Shown here: positions 9,097 through 18,039 of the stretch, one piece after another
How positions within the stretch are numbered: the first letter of the stretch is position 1
Layout of the letters: the number at the start of each line of letters is the position of its first letter
Position numbers and translations under genes: made by a program
Notes under the pieces: model-generated
What the model was told of the DNA's origin: nothing
Database searches by the model: none
What the model saw: only the letters and a program-made list of their open reading frames with translations
Virus record (IMG/VR): IMGVR_UViG_3300020175_000005
Span: 1 to 64,000 of that record
Reading direction: 5' to 3' (one strand)
DNA length: 64,000 nt
Source of the DNA: a virus

Positions 9097-10262
9097 TATG
9101 CTAAGTCCTCTGCGGTAAAATTAAACTGTTCATCAAACACTGGAAGCTTCTGACTAAATCCAGCATTTGCAAGTGCTTTGGCAATCCATACTGGGCCCAC
9201 TATCGTTTGGTTACAACGATATGTTTTGCCAGGTGTCATACGCTCTGCCGCTTGTTCGATAGCAACATGATTCTGATATGCAGTTTGTACTTTGCGATGC
9301 TTTACGCTACCAACTGCCCATGTGTTGCCTGTGATTATTGCCAACAACTTAGCCATTTCATCCAAGTATTCATCAGTAACTACAATGCCGTCATTCATAC
9401 ATTGCCGCACAAAGTGGCTCATGTTATCAATCTCCAATGCAATAAAAGGATTGGTGCTGTTGCTGACACTGTGAAAATACATCACACGCTCAAATACTTC
9501 GACTGGAAAGTTACGGTTCATAACTTCTGTCATACGTGACCATGCACCTGGGCGCTGTTCGTCGCCAAACTTATCACTAGTAGCAAAGAATCCGTAATTC
9601 TCAAAGTACTCTTGTAGTTTTACACAACGTTGATTCCAGAAGTCAGTAAGTCCATCATGACGGAACCCTGCTACATATTGCTTGTACAAGTCAATTGCTT
9701 CCAATTTTTTACTTGTGCGTCCGCTGTTAAACTCTACAAAGCGGCGGCGGATTGCAGCCCGATCATCACCTGGATATTGGTCAACTGGCACAGTTACTAG
9801 CTCTGGCATGACACCAAAACCATAAACACCAATAATGTATAATGCAATTGCAGTATGTTGTCCGTCCCATGCAACATGTCGAGTTGTTTCGCCGTCTTTA
9901 CGCTTGGTATCCAAATAAGTACGGATACGGTTAACAAAGTCTGGATTAAACTCGCTTACAATATCAATTAAATTTTCGCGATCTGGCCACCGCTGCATTG
10001 TATCGTTAATATCGATATTCGTAACAGGAACATACTGGATCTCTCCCATACCAACAATATCTTTAACCATATCATTATATGTTTCATAACCCATCGCTGA
10101 TACCATGCCTTTTGCCAAGCTGCGGAACAATGTTTCCAAGTCGCTGTCTTTGGCATAAAGTTCTTGCAGGCGCTGGTCAACTGTTACAAACAAATCTTCA
10201 TCGGTGTGATATGTTTGGTTAATTTGCGCTGCATATGATTGTTGTGTTGTAAATGACATCAT
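9096..10262 (-). CDS. ParB/sulfiredoxin-like domain protein
   Basis: About 388 aa from the ATG at 10262. A longer frame from 10322 would start inside the promoter, so it is rejected. Residues about 110-190 carry a ParB/Srx-type core with AWDGQHTAIALY (DGQHR-like motif) and a following IRRRFVEFNSGR segment. The C-terminal half is helical. Proteins of this kind in phages bind DNA or act as nucleases/NTPases, often in early takeover regions; the exact role cannot be told. Co-transcribed with the HNH gene. Confidence 0.65.
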   Translation of the reverse strand: MMSFTTQQSYAAQINQTYHTDEDLFVTVDQRLQELYAKDSDLETLFRSLAKGMVSAMGYETYNDMVKDIVGMGEIQYVPVTNIDINDTMQRWPDRENLIDIVSEFNPDFVNRIRTYLDTKRKDGETTRHVAWDGQHTAIALYIIGVYGFGVMPELVTVPVDQYPGDDRAAIRRRFVEFNSGRTSKKLEAIDLYKQYVAGFRHDGLTDFWNQRCVKLQEYFENYGFFATSDKFGDEQRPGAWSRMTEVMNRNFPVEVFERVMYFHSVSNSTNPFIALEIDNMSHFVRQCMNDGIVVTDEYLDEMAKLLAIITGNTWAVGSVKHRKVQTAYQNHVAIEQAAERMTPGKTYRCNQTIVGPVWIAKALANAGFSQKLPVFDEQFNFTAEDLA

Positions 10263-10293
10263 ATTCTTGTCTTTCTTTTTCTCTCTTGTGTTC

Positions 10294-10322
10294 ACTATAG
10301 CAGTAAAGTGTCTTGGTGTCAA
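10294..10322 (-). promoter_or_regulatory. Sigma70-like early promoter
   Basis: TTGACA, 17-nt spacer (contains AAGACACTTT, a degenerate form of the shared palindrome), TATAGT. Drives the ParB-like/HNH pair. Confidence 0.8.
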
Positions 10323-10328
10323 GTAAAA

Positions 10329-10538
10329 TCAGACACTCAATTTACCACCAAATTTACGGATACGTTCAGCGGCACGTTCCTGCTCCCATTCCCATTCTTT
10401 ATCCCACGAACGGGTGGAAGCCCATTTTCCACTGTTAGACATTTTACCGTGTAGCTTACGTGCCTCGCTTCGTGTAAGGCCGGACTGATAAAAGTAGTCT
10501 TTGTTCTCGCCGTAATTTTTTGCTTCAACTGCCCACAT
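10329..10538 (-). CDS. Small Trp/Arg-rich hypothetical protein (69 aa)
   Basis: Starts MWAVEAKNYG; AAAGGATATGCC precedes the ATG. Rich in Trp, Lys, Arg and Glu and predicted helical at the C-terminus. It is preferred over the overlapping 68-aa frame because its composition is more protein-like and its start is better spaced from the ribosome site. Monocistronic early gene; function unknown, possibly a host-takeover peptide. Confidence 0.6.
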   Translation of the reverse strand: MWAVEAKNYGENKDYFYQSGLTRSEARKLHGKMSNSGKWASTRSWDKEWEWEQERAAERIRKFGGKLSV

Positions 10539-10568
10539 GGCATATCCTTTCTTTTAACTTATACATAT

Positions 10569-10597
10569 AATATACAGTAAGACGTCTTGGTAGTCAA
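10569..10597 (-). promoter_or_regulatory. Sigma70-like early promoter with perfect AAGACGTCTT
   Basis: TTGACT, 17-nt spacer containing the 10-bp palindrome AAGACGTCTT, TATATT, then the conserved TATAAGTTAA leader. Confidence 0.87.
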
Positions 10598-10598
10598 G

Positions 10599-10630
10599 AA
10601 AAAAGCGAAGGGAAAAATCCTTCGCTTTCA
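10599..10630 (-). terminator. Rho-independent terminator
   Basis: Minus-strand stem AAAGCGAAGG ... CCTTCGCTTT plus T-run, ending the 11457-10679 transcript just before the next promoter. Confidence 0.85.
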
Positions 10631-10678
10631 ATAGGTTATAAAATAGTTTGAATTAATTTACATATATTTACATTAGTA

Positions 10679-10891
10679 TTACTTACCTAAAAATTCGTAT
10701 ATTCGGTCGACACCAGAAGAGATTATTACAATTAAAATTGTTGCCCAGCCGAGTGGCCCAGAAATAATTAGAAAAAGAAACATTTGAATTAGAGTAGCTT
10801 CCTTGCCCACTGTTCGCTTGGCTACTGTAAGTACTATCCAAAACCATAAAGTCATTAATAGTACTGAAAGTATAATCTCCAAAAATATCAT
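10679..10891 (-). CDS. Small membrane protein, two predicted TM segments (70 aa)
   Basis: Two hydrophobic segments (about residues 3-24 and 34-58) separated by a basic loop AKRTVGKEAT. It looks like a small inner-membrane protein; a holin-like role is possible but nothing beyond topology supports it. The ATG overlaps the stop of the RyR gene by 1 nt. Confidence 0.6.
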   Translation of the reverse strand: MIFLEIILSVLLMTLWFWIVLTVAKRTVGKEATLIQMFLFLIISGPLGWATILIVIISSGVDRIYEFLGK

Positions 10892-11454
10892 TAGATTATT
10901 TTATTCTTTTGTAGCCATTCAAGTATGTCTTGATTTGTAAACTGTGGCGAACGTCTGTGAGACTCTGGCAGTAAATCCCAATTTTTAAGAGCTGGGTGAG
11001 TTTTTTCTTTACTACTATAATAATTTCCAGCTCTCCAACCTTCTGAAATTTGTGCATCGACCCAACGGTTGTGGCTCCATTTTCCCATGTCATTAATAGC
11101 TTGCGCTTTAATATCTTCGTCGATTTCAATGCTGCTCTCAAAATCACCAAATGCATCAGCGTTATATTGATTTGAAATTTCTATATCAAAATCGCCATTG
11201 TACAAATATTCCCATGCTTGAACAATAAACATTGTTTCATCAGTAGTTAAATCACGTTGTAGTGGAACAGTATAGACGTTGGGCATTTCATCATCGTCTC
11301 TGGTACCATATTCCATAGCTACCTTTAAATCACCGGAATAATACGGTTGGATATTATTTTCTGGACCATATAGGATTACAGTTTCATACCAAGCCATAGC
11401 TGTATTGGTGTCTAACTTCTCTAAGGTTGTTAATTGTATGTGATGCTGATACAT
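10891..11454 (-). CDS. RyR-domain protein
   Basis: A 187-aa protein. The C-terminal 70 residues match the RyR repeat pattern: WSHNRWVDAQISEGWRAG, KTHPALKNWDLLPESHR, then a FTNQDILEWL helix. RyR modules occur in ryanodine receptors and in many bacterial and phage proteins, where ligand binding is suspected but mostly untested. The N-terminal 110 residues are unrecognised and acidic. It sits between a small EF-hand-like membrane protein and a two-TM protein in one operon, which hints at an envelope or signalling context. Confidence 0.8.
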   Translation of the reverse strand: MYQHHIQLTTLEKLDTNTAMAWYETVILYGPENNIQPYYSGDLKVAMEYGTRDDDEMPNVYTVPLQRDLTTDETMFIVQAWEYLYNGDFDIEISNQYNADAFGDFESSIEIDEDIKAQAINDMGKWSHNRWVDAQISEGWRAGNYYSSKEKTHPALKNWDLLPESHRRSPQFTNQDILEWLQKNKII

Positions 11455-11456
11455 CT

Positions 11457-11702
11457 TTATTCGTCCTTGCTGCTATTTAAATATAAACCAAACCATGCGG
11501 CGCCGGCGCCAACAATAACACTTACAAGCCCTGCCTGTTGTGTGTTGGGATCTTCAAGTGCCATAAACCATTGACATACATCATACAGTAGGTAAATGTA
11601 TACACTGATAAATGCTCTTGGGAATAAGCGTAGTCTATCAAACCAATAAGGAAATGATTCTAACCAACTGATTTTTCCATCTTCATTAAGATCCGTCTTC
11701 AT
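11457..11702 (-). CDS. Small membrane protein with EF-hand-like start (81 aa)
   Basis: Residues 3-15 (DLNEDGKISWLES) resemble a Ca-binding EF-hand loop (D-x-N-x-D-G-x-I-x-x-x-E). A basic linker and two hydrophobic stretches follow (about 28-45 and 60-74). AGGAGATC lies before the ATG and a TATAAATA late promoter upstream, so it is expressed late; holin-like candidates with this layout are common in marine phages. Assignment is by topology only. Confidence 0.6.
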   Translation of the reverse strand: MKTDLNEDGKISWLESFPYWFDRLRLFPRAFISVYIYLLYDVCQWFMALEDPNTQQAGLVSVIVGAGAAWFGLYLNSSKDE

Positions 11703-11725
11703 GATGATCTCCTTTATTATATATG

Positions 11726-11733
11726 TATTTATA
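11726..11733 (-). promoter_or_regulatory. T4-type late promoter
   Basis: Perfect TATAAATA on the minus strand with a 23-nt leader containing AAAGGAGAT before 11457-11702. Confidence 0.8.
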
Positions 11734-11743
11734 CTGAAGTCAA

Positions 11744-11774
11744 GAAAAAACCCAGTGTAAATTAATACACTGGG
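11744..11774 (-). terminator. Rho-independent terminator
   Basis: Minus-strand CCCAGTGTA ... TACACTGGG (9-bp perfect stem) followed by a T-run, after the 11801-12106 gene. Confidence 0.9.
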
Positions 11775-11800
11775 CTTGTAAGTTACTTATAAGCTAAAAC

Positions 11801-12106
11801 TTATAGGCCACCGTCTGTTACTGTTGCTGCTGCAAATACGCCGCCAGTTGCCTGGATTGCGTCTTCTAGGTCAGCTGCTGTCCATGATGCATTTTCCATG
11901 TATAGGTTAAATGCGCCACCTGCTTCAGCACCTAAGCCTACTACTGTGCCACGAAGTGCTGCTGCTTCTAGAGCTGCTTCTAGGTCTTCACCTGGTGCTA
12001 CTTGTGTGTCTACGCCTACGGCGCCTGCTACTGCGAATACTGAGATCGGTGCGCCAAAGTTTACTTTGCCGAATTCGATTACGTTTGCTGGGTTACGTGT
12101 TGCCAT
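11801..12106 (-). CDS. Putative small structural protein (101 aa)
   Basis: Strong AAGGAGT site before the ATG. The protein is very rich in Ala, Gly and Val, with many short beta-like segments and no Lys after residue 15. The composition suits a small virion protein such as a fibre-tip or decoration protein. Last gene of the tail-fibre block before a terminator. No family recognised. Confidence 0.55.
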   Translation of the reverse strand: MATRNPANVIEFGKVNFGAPISVFAVAGAVGVDTQVAPGEDLEAALEAAALRGTVVGLGAEAGGAFNLYMENASWTAADLEDAIQATGGVFAAATVTDGGL

Positions 12107-12175
12107 TTTAATGACTCCTTATCTTTAAATTATCTGTGCTTTTGCACTACTATTATTTATCTTTTTTTGTCAAAA

Positions 12176-14533
12176 TTAGCGAGTTACTTCAGTTAATTCT
12201 ACAAAAACAACCCAGTCCACTGTGGTGTTTTCTGAACCTTGTACTGTAACTTTAACACGATCATATGCTGGATTTACTGATACTGTACCAGTCCAGTTTA
12301 AATCGCTATCTTGTGTAATCTCATAACTATTGTTTCCAATTGCTACTAGATTTCCTGCCGTCTTGTGTACAATTCCGCTAATTGTGAAACTGCCGTGAGC
12401 TGTGCCACTGGTTGCAACAAAGGTTGCTGAAAACTTAGCTGTTGTATTGTCAGCCAAGGTAATAAAAGTACCATCATTAAATGATACTTCAGTGTCTATT
12501 GCATTGGTTGTTTCCACTGCAAATACTAAATCTCGCTTTTGTGCTGTGGTTGTTGAACTAGCTACAACTTGTTTTACATCCGCTCTAAACTCAACATTGT
12601 GTGTAAAGTTTCTGTCACCAGTGATGTTGGGCGCAGCATGCTTGTTATCAACATAATCTTCTGTTGCTAATCCTGCGATACTTGGAATGTATGGCTTGTT
12701 TGCCAAATCAAGGTAGTTGCCGCTAAACAAGTTAGGGCGGTTTACCAAATCAGTGTAATCGCCACTAAAAATATTAGGTAAGTTTTGAACTTCATGATAA
12801 TTGATATATGATGAGACCGCTTCGCCTAAATCATCCAGTGAAATTGAACTAATAATCGTATCTGGTTCTGGATCAATATTCTGTAGCTGTAAATCACTGC
12901 CGTTTAATACTAAACGCAGATCACTGTTATCAGCAGGTGCATTAGCCAAATCACGATAATCGCCACTGAACAGTACCGGAGTATTAACAAGATCGTGGTA
13001 GTTGCCGCTAAAGTGATAGCCACGTTCTACTAGTTTTTGCTCTACCCAGCTTTCACTTGCATAGCCTTCTAAGTCAATCGTACCATCAGTACTGAATGAA
13101 AGCAATTGCGCCGTTACATAATCTTTACTTGCCCAGTTTTCTGTTAAGTCAACATTTTCCCACATTGTACTAAAGCTATTATACATTAGTGCATGGGTGG
13201 CTGTTTCTGTTCCATCAATAGCAACATCATTCAAATCATTAATGTTGGCAATTGCGCCCAGTGTTGCTGAACTAATTTGTTGCTGTACAAATGTTTCAGT
13301 TGCATAACCAGTTAAGTCTACATTTCCTGATCCACTATTTAATGAAGCTGCTGAAATAGCAGCATTCATCTGTGCTGTTGTGCTGTAAGATGATAAGTCA
13401 ATTGACCCGCCGCTGGCTACGTTGGCAATACTACTATTGAGAGCTGCGACTTGGCTGTCCACATAAGCAATTGTTGATAATCCATTAATACTTGGAATAC
13501 TCGGCGCATTTGCCAAGTCATTATAGTCTCCACTAAAGAACGCAAGGTTTAGCAACTGGGTGTTCAGGGCAGTTTGAGTCACATAGCTGCTTAGGTCTGT
13601 TGGTGGGATATTAGAGATTTCGGTTGCTAGTTGTGCTGTTGATACATAGCCACTTAGGTCAATACTGGGCTGATAGTTACTTAGTGCTGTTGTTAGCTCG
13701 TTTTCAGTAACATATGAACTGAGATCAACTGTGCCGCCTGTTACTGCTGCCGCAAGTTTAGCATCAATTTGAGTTTCAGTTAAGAACTCTGAAATATCAG
13801 GCATTGTTGGCTTGTTGATTAAATCATTATAATTTCCACTAAACAGTGTTTGTGCATTTATTGCATTGGTGATCAGGGCATTAATTTGCTGTGTTGTGCT
13901 ATATGCTGTCAAGTCAACATTTCCGCCGCCATTTTGAATAGCTGAATTTACTATTGCAATTTGACTATCAACGTATGAAACAGAAGACAGTCCATCAACA
14001 CTTGGAATCGTTGGTTTGTTTGCTAAGTCATTATAGTCGCCACTGAACTGCTGTATATTCAGTATAGCACCATTTAGTTGTGATGAAGTGATATATGCAC
14101 TTAGGTCAGGAGCAGCTGGGATCGTCGGCTTGTTAGCTAGGTCATTATAATCACCGCTAAATGCAGCTGGGATCGTCGGCTTGTTAGCTAGGTCATTATA
14201 ATCACCACTAAAATGATTACCTAATGAAGCTTGGGCAAATAGTCCATCCACATATGTTTTTTGTGCATAGTTACCTAGATCAACTGTGCCGCCGTTACTG
14301 TTGCTAAGTACAGCGTTACCAATTGCTGCTTGCAATTGATAGTCAGTAACAAATTCTCTGTCGTTTTGCAGTTCACTTAATTTAGTTGGTAGTATAATTC
14401 CGGGTCCGCCACGGAAAATGTTTTTTTCCTTATCGAAATATAACATGTCTCCATTGTTTAATTCCGTTGTTACATCAACTACTGGAACTGAACTAGTGTC
14501 TTGTGTTCCTGATGAATATCCCCTAATTGCCAT
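12176..14533 (-). CDS. Tail fibre protein with FSGDYNDLANKPTIP repeats
   Basis: A 785-aa protein. At least nine copies of a motif close to FSGDYNDLANKPTIP, separated by 25-60 residues of Ser/Thr/Ala/Asn-rich sequence with YVDSQI/YATE-like helices. This is the classic signature of trimeric phage tail fibres. The last 150 residues differ (Thr/Val-rich beta sequence) and probably form the receptor-facing or capping domain. The near-identical tandem copies at 14106-14150 and 14166-14210 suggest recent duplication. It probably binds the host surface. Confidence 0.88.
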   Translation of the reverse strand: MAIRGYSSGTQDTSSVPVVDVTTELNNGDMLYFDKEKNIFRGGPGIILPTKLSELQNDREFVTDYQLQAAIGNAVLSNSNGGTVDLGNYAQKTYVDGLFAQASLGNHFSGDYNDLANKPTIPAAFSGDYNDLANKPTIPAAPDLSAYITSSQLNGAILNIQQFSGDYNDLANKPTIPSVDGLSSVSYVDSQIAIVNSAIQNGGGNVDLTAYSTTQQINALITNAINAQTLFSGNYNDLINKPTMPDISEFLTETQIDAKLAAAVTGGTVDLSSYVTENELTTALSNYQPSIDLSGYVSTAQLATEISNIPPTDLSSYVTQTALNTQLLNLAFFSGDYNDLANAPSIPSINGLSTIAYVDSQVAALNSSIANVASGGSIDLSSYSTTAQMNAAISAASLNSGSGNVDLTGYATETFVQQQISSATLGAIANINDLNDVAIDGTETATHALMYNSFSTMWENVDLTENWASKDYVTAQLLSFSTDGTIDLEGYASESWVEQKLVERGYHFSGNYHDLVNTPVLFSGDYRDLANAPADNSDLRLVLNGSDLQLQNIDPEPDTIISSISLDDLGEAVSSYINYHEVQNLPNIFSGDYTDLVNRPNLFSGNYLDLANKPYIPSIAGLATEDYVDNKHAAPNITGDRNFTHNVEFRADVKQVVASSTTTAQKRDLVFAVETTNAIDTEVSFNDGTFITLADNTTAKFSATFVATSGTAHGSFTISGIVHKTAGNLVAIGNNSYEITQDSDLNWTGTVSVNPAYDRVKVTVQGSENTTVDWVVFVELTEVTR

Positions 14534-14545
14534 GATTTATTTTTC

Positions 14546-14917
14546 CTATATTACTAGAACTGCTTTGTCAATTGAGCCGTGTACAGAAATGTCATATACT
14601 TGATTGGGTACATAAGTCCTGTCAACGTCTACTCTAATCCAGACAAAATTACCAACAACAGTTATACCACGAGCGCCAGTTTCTTGTATAAATTCAAGAT
14701 AAGGAACAGTAGTTTGTAGTTCAATATCAAACCAATCATCTTCTGTTGGTTCTTCAAGCAGTGTTGCTTGCAAATATATACGGGCAGTGAAGTTATTAAC
14801 ATGGAAACTTACTGTGTGTAATCCATCGCTAAACCCATAATACCCGTCACCCTGAAATGGTTCTCCTTTGAAGGACATTTCATTTTTGTTAGTTAAAATT
14901 ATCTTTGATCTGCTCAT
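14546..14917 (-). CDS. Putative fibre-associated structural protein (123 aa)
   Basis: Beta-rich sequence with aromatic strands (YYGFSDGLHTVSFHV, NFVWIRVDVDRTY), resembling short distal or accessory fibre proteins. It is directly upstream of the tail fibre gene and its ATG immediately abuts the 58-aa gene's stop. No enzymatic motif seen. The structural role is inferred from context and composition. Confidence 0.6.
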   Translation of the reverse strand: MSRSKIILTNKNEMSFKGEPFQGDGYYGFSDGLHTVSFHVNNFTARIYLQATLLEEPTEDDWFDIELQTTVPYLEFIQETGARGITVVGNFVWIRVDVDRTYVPNQVYDISVHGSIDKAVLVI

Positions 14918-15094
14918 CTATTGATTACCGTCAATTCTTTCGATCTCAACTAGTGCATTGCCGCCTGATAATTCTTTAACTACGGCTTCTAACTGTGCAA
15001 TTGATTCCTCACTTATAGGTGAGCCTTCTGCATCAGAATCTTTGACTAGTTCACTGACCTTAATTACGATAATAGATTCGTTAATTTTCGCCAT
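14918..15094 (-). CDS. Small hypothetical protein (58 aa)
   Basis: Start MAKINESIIVIKVSELV at 15094 with AAAGGAGATGTC upstream and a CATAAATA late promoter at 15120. Acidic, with an alternating beta N-terminus and a helical centre (ESIAQLEAVVKEL). The stop TAG abuts the ATG of the next structural gene. First gene of the fibre operon; a small fibre-associated or chaperone-like role is possible. Confidence 0.65.
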   Translation of the reverse strand: MAKINESIIVIKVSELVKDSDAEGSPISEESIAQLEAVVKELSGGNALVEIERIDGNQ

Positions 15095-15119
15095 CGTGAC
15101 ATCTCCTTTATTATATATG

Positions 15120-15127
15120 TATTTATG
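15120..15127 (-). promoter_or_regulatory. T4-type late promoter (CATAAATA)
   Basis: Minus-strand CATAAATACATATATAATAA lies 26 nt before the ATG of 14918-15094, overlapping the end of the upstream gene. Same extended form as at 11726. Confidence 0.75.
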
Positions 15128-15764
15128 CTTTTATGACATCTTTTAGGCAAACGATGGTTTCAATTTTGATAGTAAATTTCTCGTTGAATCCCATCTTAAA
15201 TAAAAACATACCAGCTTCATTGTTTGTAAATATTGTAGGCATTGTTATCCAACTAGATGCAGTGGTATATGGCGTGACATTATAATATTGCGCACCGAAA
15301 TGTCCATTCATTCTGCTTTCTTTACCAGAAAATGTTTCATCTATAAACTCGAGAGCTCTTTCTGCATCATCAGTGGACGTATCAACATGCTTGTATGTTT
15401 TATATACCGACATTTTGTGCTTATATTGTCCATACCAGAGTTTTTCTCTTACAATGATCTGACGATCCTTGTCACGCAAATAATTGTAATGATCTTGATT
15501 TATCAATCCAACCACTGATTGAACGTGCATGCGCAAGTATACATCAGATAGAATATAATCGATTACTTCATGATTATTGGTGTATACCGTATTTGTTACT
15601 TTGGATCCATAAACATAGTGATTTACTATTCTAAATCCCGATAAATGCTTAGGTATATATGCTGGAGAATGATACGGAAATGGTCCTATTTTAAACGCAG
15701 TATGGTACTTTCCATAGTATAGTTTAGTTGCAGGGCTCCAATTCTTGTGCTCAACCTTTTTCAA
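15123..15764 (-). CDS. Hypothetical phage protein (213 aa), TTG start
   Basis: The frame begins with TTG at 15764 inside the 3' end of clpA (overlap 14 nt), with GGAG about 9 nt upstream; the first internal ATG lies far downstream, so the TTG start is likely real. The protein is rich in Tyr, His and Lys and looks alpha/beta. No domain recognised. Position at the end of the clpA operon and just before the fibre block fits a virion or assembly role. Confidence 0.55.
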   Translation of the reverse strand: MKKVEHKNWSPATKLYYGKYHTAFKIGPFPYHSPAYIPKHLSGFRIVNHYVYGSKVTNTVYTNNHEVIDYILSDVYLRMHVQSVVGLINQDHYNYLRDKDRQIIVREKLWYGQYKHKMSVYKTYKHVDTSTDDAERALEFIDETFSGKESRMNGHFGAQYYNVTPYTTASSWITMPTIFTNNEAGMFLFKMGFNEKFTIKIETIVCLKDVIKA

Positions 15765-18039
15765 TTGCTATTTCTCCATCAACCAATTTAATATGGATTG
15801 TGAAGGATTTCGGATTATCTAACATAAATTTCGCTAAGGGAAGTTTGATCTTTTCATTAATCAAACGTGCTAGTGGACGGGCTCCCATTGCGGGATCATA
15901 GCCTTCAGTCTCCAACATAGTAATAACTGCTGGATCCCAATCCAGTAAGATGTGTCTTCCTTGTACGTATCCTTCTAGCTGTGCTAGGAATTTCTTAACG
16001 ATGCGTTTCATATTCTCTGGCTTGAGTGAATTGAATCTCACAATTCCATCAAGTCGGTTACGAAACTCAGGAGCAAAGAAATTATTAATCGCTTCATCTA
16101 CTGCACGATGGTTAAACGTTTCCTCGTTGAAGCCAACCTTTTTAATTGCACCATCTTTTGCACCCAAGTTACTCGTCATAATAATAATAGAGTTTTTAGC
16201 ACTTACCATTTTGCCTGTGCTTGATGTAATTGTGCCTTCATCTAGCAAACTTAGTAGTACACTCATCAAATCAGGATGTGCCTTTTCAACTTCATCAAGC
16301 AATAGTATACAGTTGGGATTATCTTCCAGGTTACTGATAAGTAACCCATCACCTGCTTTGCCATCACCATGCCCTACATATCCAGGAGGTGAGCCGATTA
16401 ATTTTGATACAGTGTGGCGTTCTTGATACTCTGCCATATCATAACGTACAAGTTTCATACCCATACCTTGGCTAAGGCGCTTGGCGAGTTCTGTTTTACC
16501 TACACCGGTCGGTCCTGCAAACAAGTAACTTGCTACTGGACGGTTTGGATCTTTCAACCCAGCAACACTAACTGTGATTGCATCAGTAACCTTGTCAATT
16601 GCTTGGTCCTGTCCAAACACTGTATTTTTCAAATACTCTTGTACTTCAGTGTGCTTTTTAACAATTGGATCTGAAGATTTCGTTCCCAGGTGTTCTTGTG
16701 GAATACCAGTCAAACGTGACACTTCCATACGGACTTCGTCCTCGTCAATAACAGTACTACGTTCCTCTTCAGGTAGTATTTTATTAAATGCACATGCACG
16801 ATCCAAGATATCAAATGCTTTGTCTGGTAGTTTTTTGTTAAAAATATATTCAGCACTTAGATCTACCGCTAGATCAGCAGCTTCTGGAAGAATCTCAACA
16901 TTGTGGTATGATTCATATCCAGCTAAACTGTTGCGTAAAATTTCCCTTGCGTCTTCTTTGCTTGGTTCATCAACTTGAATTTTAGTAAATCTGCGGGCTA
17001 ATGCAGTTTCCTTTTCAAACATTTTGCGATATTCTTCGTCAGTCGTTGCACCAATCACTTTAAGTTTTCCACTAGTCAAGCTAGGCTTCAGCATATTGCC
17101 AGCATCCATGCCGCCTCCGCCTGTGCTACCGGCTCCAATGATCATATGAATCTCATCAATAAAAAGCACAACATCTTCAACTTGTTCTAACGCTTCTGCT
17201 AGTTGTTTAATACGTTCCTCAAAGTCACCACGATACTTTGTGCCTGCAACTAATTTAGCCATGTCAAGACTCATAACAACTTTGTCTTTCATGGTGTCAG
17301 GAACACTACCTTCCTCGATAAGTTTAGCAAGTCCTTCAACGATTGCTGTTTTACCAACACCGCTACCGCCAACAAGAACTGCATTGCTTTTCTTTTTGCG
17401 GGCAAGTGTCTGCACTAGGTCACGCAATTCTTGGCGACGACCAACTACATCTTCATAATCCTGGCTAGCTACATTCATATCAACACAAAATTGCGCTAGA
17501 GTCTGAAATGCTTCAGCGTTCCGTTGTAAATTAGACTTTTTAGAATCATTAGCAATTTTAGCAGGCTGTCGACTTTTTGCATATCCATCACTTAAATTAG
17601 AAGATGCTGTCTGCGACATGGCATCCACAATCCAAGATGAAACTTTTTTCTTATCAAGTCCCATTTCGTAGCTAAATTTTACAGTTACACTATTTTCTTC
17701 ACTTAGAATACTCAACATTAGATCATATAAGTTAATTCCATGTTTACCTTGAAACAATGCTTGTGTTAATGCACGATTGAATACACGTTCTAGCATTTGT
17801 GTTTTACGTGGTTGAGATTCAGCAGTTTCATCATAAACAAGCTCTTTGCAATCTTCATGCAGATACAACATTAATGCTTCCTGAAGACCTTGAGCATCTG
17901 CCGCCACTTCATAGCACATTGATTTAATTGACGGTTCGTCAAGAACCACTAATGCCAAATGTTCAATTGTCACATACTCGTGATTAAACTTCTTGGCTAA
18001 TCCAATAGATTGGACTACTAATCTTTCAATATCTGTCAT
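15751..18039 (-). CDS. clpA: ClpA-type AAA+ unfoldase
   Basis: A 762-aa protein of ClpA length. Residues 1-145 form the double Clp N domain (the ClpS docking site in ClpA). D1 has Walker A GGSGVGKT (about 224) and Walker B LFIDEIH. D2 has GPTGVGKT, LLLDEVEKAHPD and the pore loop GSPPGYVGHGDG. There is no long middle coiled coil, which excludes ClpB. A VGF tripeptide in the D2 loop (KKVGFNEE) sits where ClpA carries its ClpP-binding IGL/IGF loop. It therefore should feed substrates into ClpP; the phage also encodes ClpP (48489-49103) and ClpS (40569-40880). Overlaps the J-protein gene by 4 nt. Confidence 0.95.
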   Translation of the reverse strand: MTDIERLVVQSIGLAKKFNHEYVTIEHLALVVLDEPSIKSMCYEVAADAQGLQEALMLYLHEDCKELVYDETAESQPRKTQMLERVFNRALTQALFQGKHGINLYDLMLSILSEENSVTVKFSYEMGLDKKKVSSWIVDAMSQTASSNLSDGYAKSRQPAKIANDSKKSNLQRNAEAFQTLAQFCVDMNVASQDYEDVVGRRQELRDLVQTLARKKKSNAVLVGGSGVGKTAIVEGLAKLIEEGSVPDTMKDKVVMSLDMAKLVAGTKYRGDFEERIKQLAEALEQVEDVVLFIDEIHMIIGAGSTGGGGMDAGNMLKPSLTSGKLKVIGATTDEEYRKMFEKETALARRFTKIQVDEPSKEDAREILRNSLAGYESYHNVEILPEAADLAVDLSAEYIFNKKLPDKAFDILDRACAFNKILPEEERSTVIDEDEVRMEVSRLTGIPQEHLGTKSSDPIVKKHTEVQEYLKNTVFGQDQAIDKVTDAITVSVAGLKDPNRPVASYLFAGPTGVGKTELAKRLSQGMGMKLVRYDMAEYQERHTVSKLIGSPPGYVGHGDGKAGDGLLISNLEDNPNCILLLDEVEKAHPDLMSVLLSLLDEGTITSSTGKMVSAKNSIIIMTSNLGAKDGAIKKVGFNEETFNHRAVDEAINNFFAPEFRNRLDGIVRFNSLKPENMKRIVKKFLAQLEGYVQGRHILLDWDPAVITMLETEGYDPAMGARPLARLINEKIKLPLAKFMLDNPKSFTIHIKLVDGEIAIEKG

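Noticed and set aside
9096-10322. Longer start for the ParB-like gene at 10322
   Set aside because: The ATG would lie within the -35 of the promoter at 10294-10322, so it cannot be in the transcript.
15751-18039. ClpB instead of ClpA
   Set aside because: No long middle coiled-coil domain, length of 762 residues and a ClpP-binding VGF loop all favour ClpA.
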